Source: Beroe forskalii (Eukaryota > Ctenophora > Nuda > Beroida > Beroidae). From it: 64,000 bases of DNA. A program made the translations under genes and the position numbers. Where the stretch lies: contig WFMF01000162.1 of NCBI GenBank assembly GCA_011033025.1, positions 62,001 to 126,000 on the forward strand, read 5' to 3'. Positions 25,001-28,000 of the stretch are shown piece after piece. Under the pieces are notes generated by a model. It saw only the letters and a program-made list of their open reading frames with translations, did no database searches and was not told the DNA's origin. How positions within the stretch are numbered: position 1 is the first letter of the stretch; each line of letters opens with the position of its first letter.

Positions 25001-28000
25001 CCATCGCTGAGGGTATACCCCCGATGCATAGGAGATCCAAACATACGGAATCCAAGACTTTGAGGATCCTAAGGTATAAGGATCCTAACAATGACTCCAT
25101 TGTTACCATGCCTGATACCAGTATGTAGTGAACTTAAAAGTTAAATTCCATTTTGACAATGGTTTAATTCCATTTTGACAATGGTTTAATGAAGCTATCA
25201 CATGAAGTGCAGAGCACCTAGATTCTAGCATCATCATGATTTTAAGGTCTGATCAGGGCCCTATTCTTTTTCCCCTTTAATGTTATTGTCCCCATTGTGA
25301 TTGTGATGTTACTCGGATGAAATGTAACATTTCTCTCATCAAATATGTAACTCCGATCGAATATAACGTAACTGTATTGAAATATACCGTTACTCTGTAA
25401 CCCTTCCCCTAGAAGATGACGCTGAAAGGGGGGCCATTAGCCCAGAAGTCGAAATCTAACCTAACAAGTAAAATGTGAACTTGTAGTACTACTACTAAAC
25501 GCTAATCATGAGTTTGTGTTGTGTATAACGCCTTGTCAAGACGAGAATATGTACTTTCTAAAGTAAACAAAACGACCTTCCTAAGTTCGCATTGTTTGGG
25601 AAACCCTCTGAGGATCCACTAATTGGTATGACCAGCCTCAAACGCCAGAGAGTAATTCTCAAGAACTGCCTGCTTCTAGTTTTTCATTAGTTGCTGAAAC
25701 TGCAGAATTTGCTTTATAGAGCATACTATTTGTACCTAACAAGGAATTCTTGTTGAAAATATGACAAGGGTGTCTTTCATGCATTATTTAACGCTGAAGT
25801 TAAACTTGTTAGGCCCGAGGCATCCTTTATTCTGAATCGCAATATATCTGACATAGCCCGATTTAACGTCTTGATCAGCGCGCGCATAACATGGTGGATG
25901 TGCACAATTTGATGCAGATGGGGTGAATATCCACTTCTAAATTTGGCGAACGAAATCTACCCTATTTCGAAAGTCCATATTGTCCTTTACAAGGTGTGTA
26001 ATTATCAATGTCTTCGTACTTTGTTTGTGACCTTGTAGCATTGTGATTTGCAGTATTCTCAAAGCACTTATTATTGGACCTCATGCGCAGTAAAAGCTAC
26101 CATAGTTGGCAGCATTTCAAAAGAGGGTGTAAACTAAATGTAAATTGAATGAATGCGGCGCTCCGCCCCATTCAACCGAAGCTGGAAGTGGCAGCAGTGG
26201 CGTAACTTGGAGTGGCAGCTCTGCGCGTGGGGTCCAGGCACTAGCCATCCTTACATTCACTGCTTTCTCAAAGCTTACTCCTTATATGAGCACCTAATAT
26301 CGACGGCACATGAGCTTACCCATCGGACCATCAGCGTCCAAGTTTACAGTTAACTCAAGTCCTGTTGGTATGAATCTTTTTCAATCTTTTAGACTCACTA
26401 GTGTCATAGACTGTGACTCCAATGCCCCTTGAAGCAACCACCGGCCCACCACTGTCTCACTGTGCAGCATTTTGACTGATTGGTCACCAGTCTAGACCTC
26501 ATTTTCTTCCTAATTCTCAAGAAGCCAATATTTGTCATTAATCAGTAGCAGTTGACACTGGCACTAATAGCACATTCCTTCATATAACATGTATATTGTA
26601 TACAGTTGTAACTGTATGTTTTTAATTTTCAATCGTCTACACCTTTAAATGTAACAACCCCTACCCAAAAGTCATCTCCTCAGATAAACTAGGAATACAG
26701 GGCACTACCACCCTTCCTAAGTCCTTATCTCCTCAGATAAACTAGGAATACAGGGCACTACCACCCTTCCCAAGTCCTTATCTCCTCAGATAAATTAGGA
26801 ATACAGGGCACTACCACCTTCTCTAAGTCCTTATCTCCTCAGATAAACTAGGAATACAGGGCACTACCACCCTCTCTAAGTCCTTATCTCCTCAGATAAA
26901 CTAGGAATACAGGGCACCACCACCCTTACTAAGTCCTTATCTCCTCAGATAAACTAGGAATACAGAGCACTACCACCCTTTCTAAGTCCTTATCTCCTCA
27001 GATAAACTAGGAATACAGGGCACCACCAACCTCTCTAAGTCCTTATCTCCTCAGATAAACTAGGAATACACTATACAGGGCACTACCACCCTCTCTAAGT
27101 CCTTATCTCCTCAGATAAACTAGGAATACAGGGCACTACCACCTTCTCTAAGTCCTTATCTCCTCAGATAAACTAGGCATACAGGGCACTACCACCCTCT
27201 CTAAGTCCTTATCTCCTCAGATAAACTAGGCATACAGGGCACTACCACCCTCTCTAAGTCCTCATCTCCTCAGATAAACTAGGAATACAGGGCACTACCA
27301 CCCTCTCTAAGTCCTCATCTCCTCAGATAAACTAGGATTATACCCCTCCCAAGCTTGTTTTGGCGACCGTGTAAGTTTGGTTACACGGTCTCCACTGAAT
27401 TTCAGTGCAAAATAGGTTAAAATAAAATTTGATTTTATAAAGGAGCACTCAAAAATCTTCTTAAGCGTTGAATCCTCAGAGGGTCGTCAGACCTTATTCC
27501 GGGAAAAATACAGTTGTTTCTAAGAGAACCTCTAGGCGCTTGTTTGTACAAACACGCCCGGTAGGCCATAATCCGGTTCCATGATCTTATGAGGTGACCG
27601 TATACCTCATTGGTTTTTGATAATGAATATGGGCACGCCTCGTCCCTTTTCCTCAGATAATCCAAGGATTATTTTGTCTCGGCTGTCCTCGACCATAATG
27701 TTGCGGTAGCTGTGACCTTATGCGCATAATCACCACTTCGACATGTACCCCTTCCCAAGTCCCCTCCCAAGATAAACTAGGAATACAGGGGTTACACGGT
27801 CTCCCTCAAAACTACACCATCCCTTTAAGCGTTTAATCCGGACGAGGGTCGTCAGACCCGAGTGGGAAGAAATACTGTTGTTTGGTCAGAGAATAGTAGG
27901 TCCCAGCTGTTCCGGTCTAGGAATATAATCCGGTTCCATGATCTCAGCTGTGACCGTATACCTTCATCTCCTCAATGAACTCGGCACGCTCGTCCATTAT

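Noticed and set aside
24466..25128. Reading on past the donor at 24466 into a longer tail
   Set aside because: It runs through the GGTTACCATGG repeat and retroposon; the donor and matching last exon explain the sequence better.
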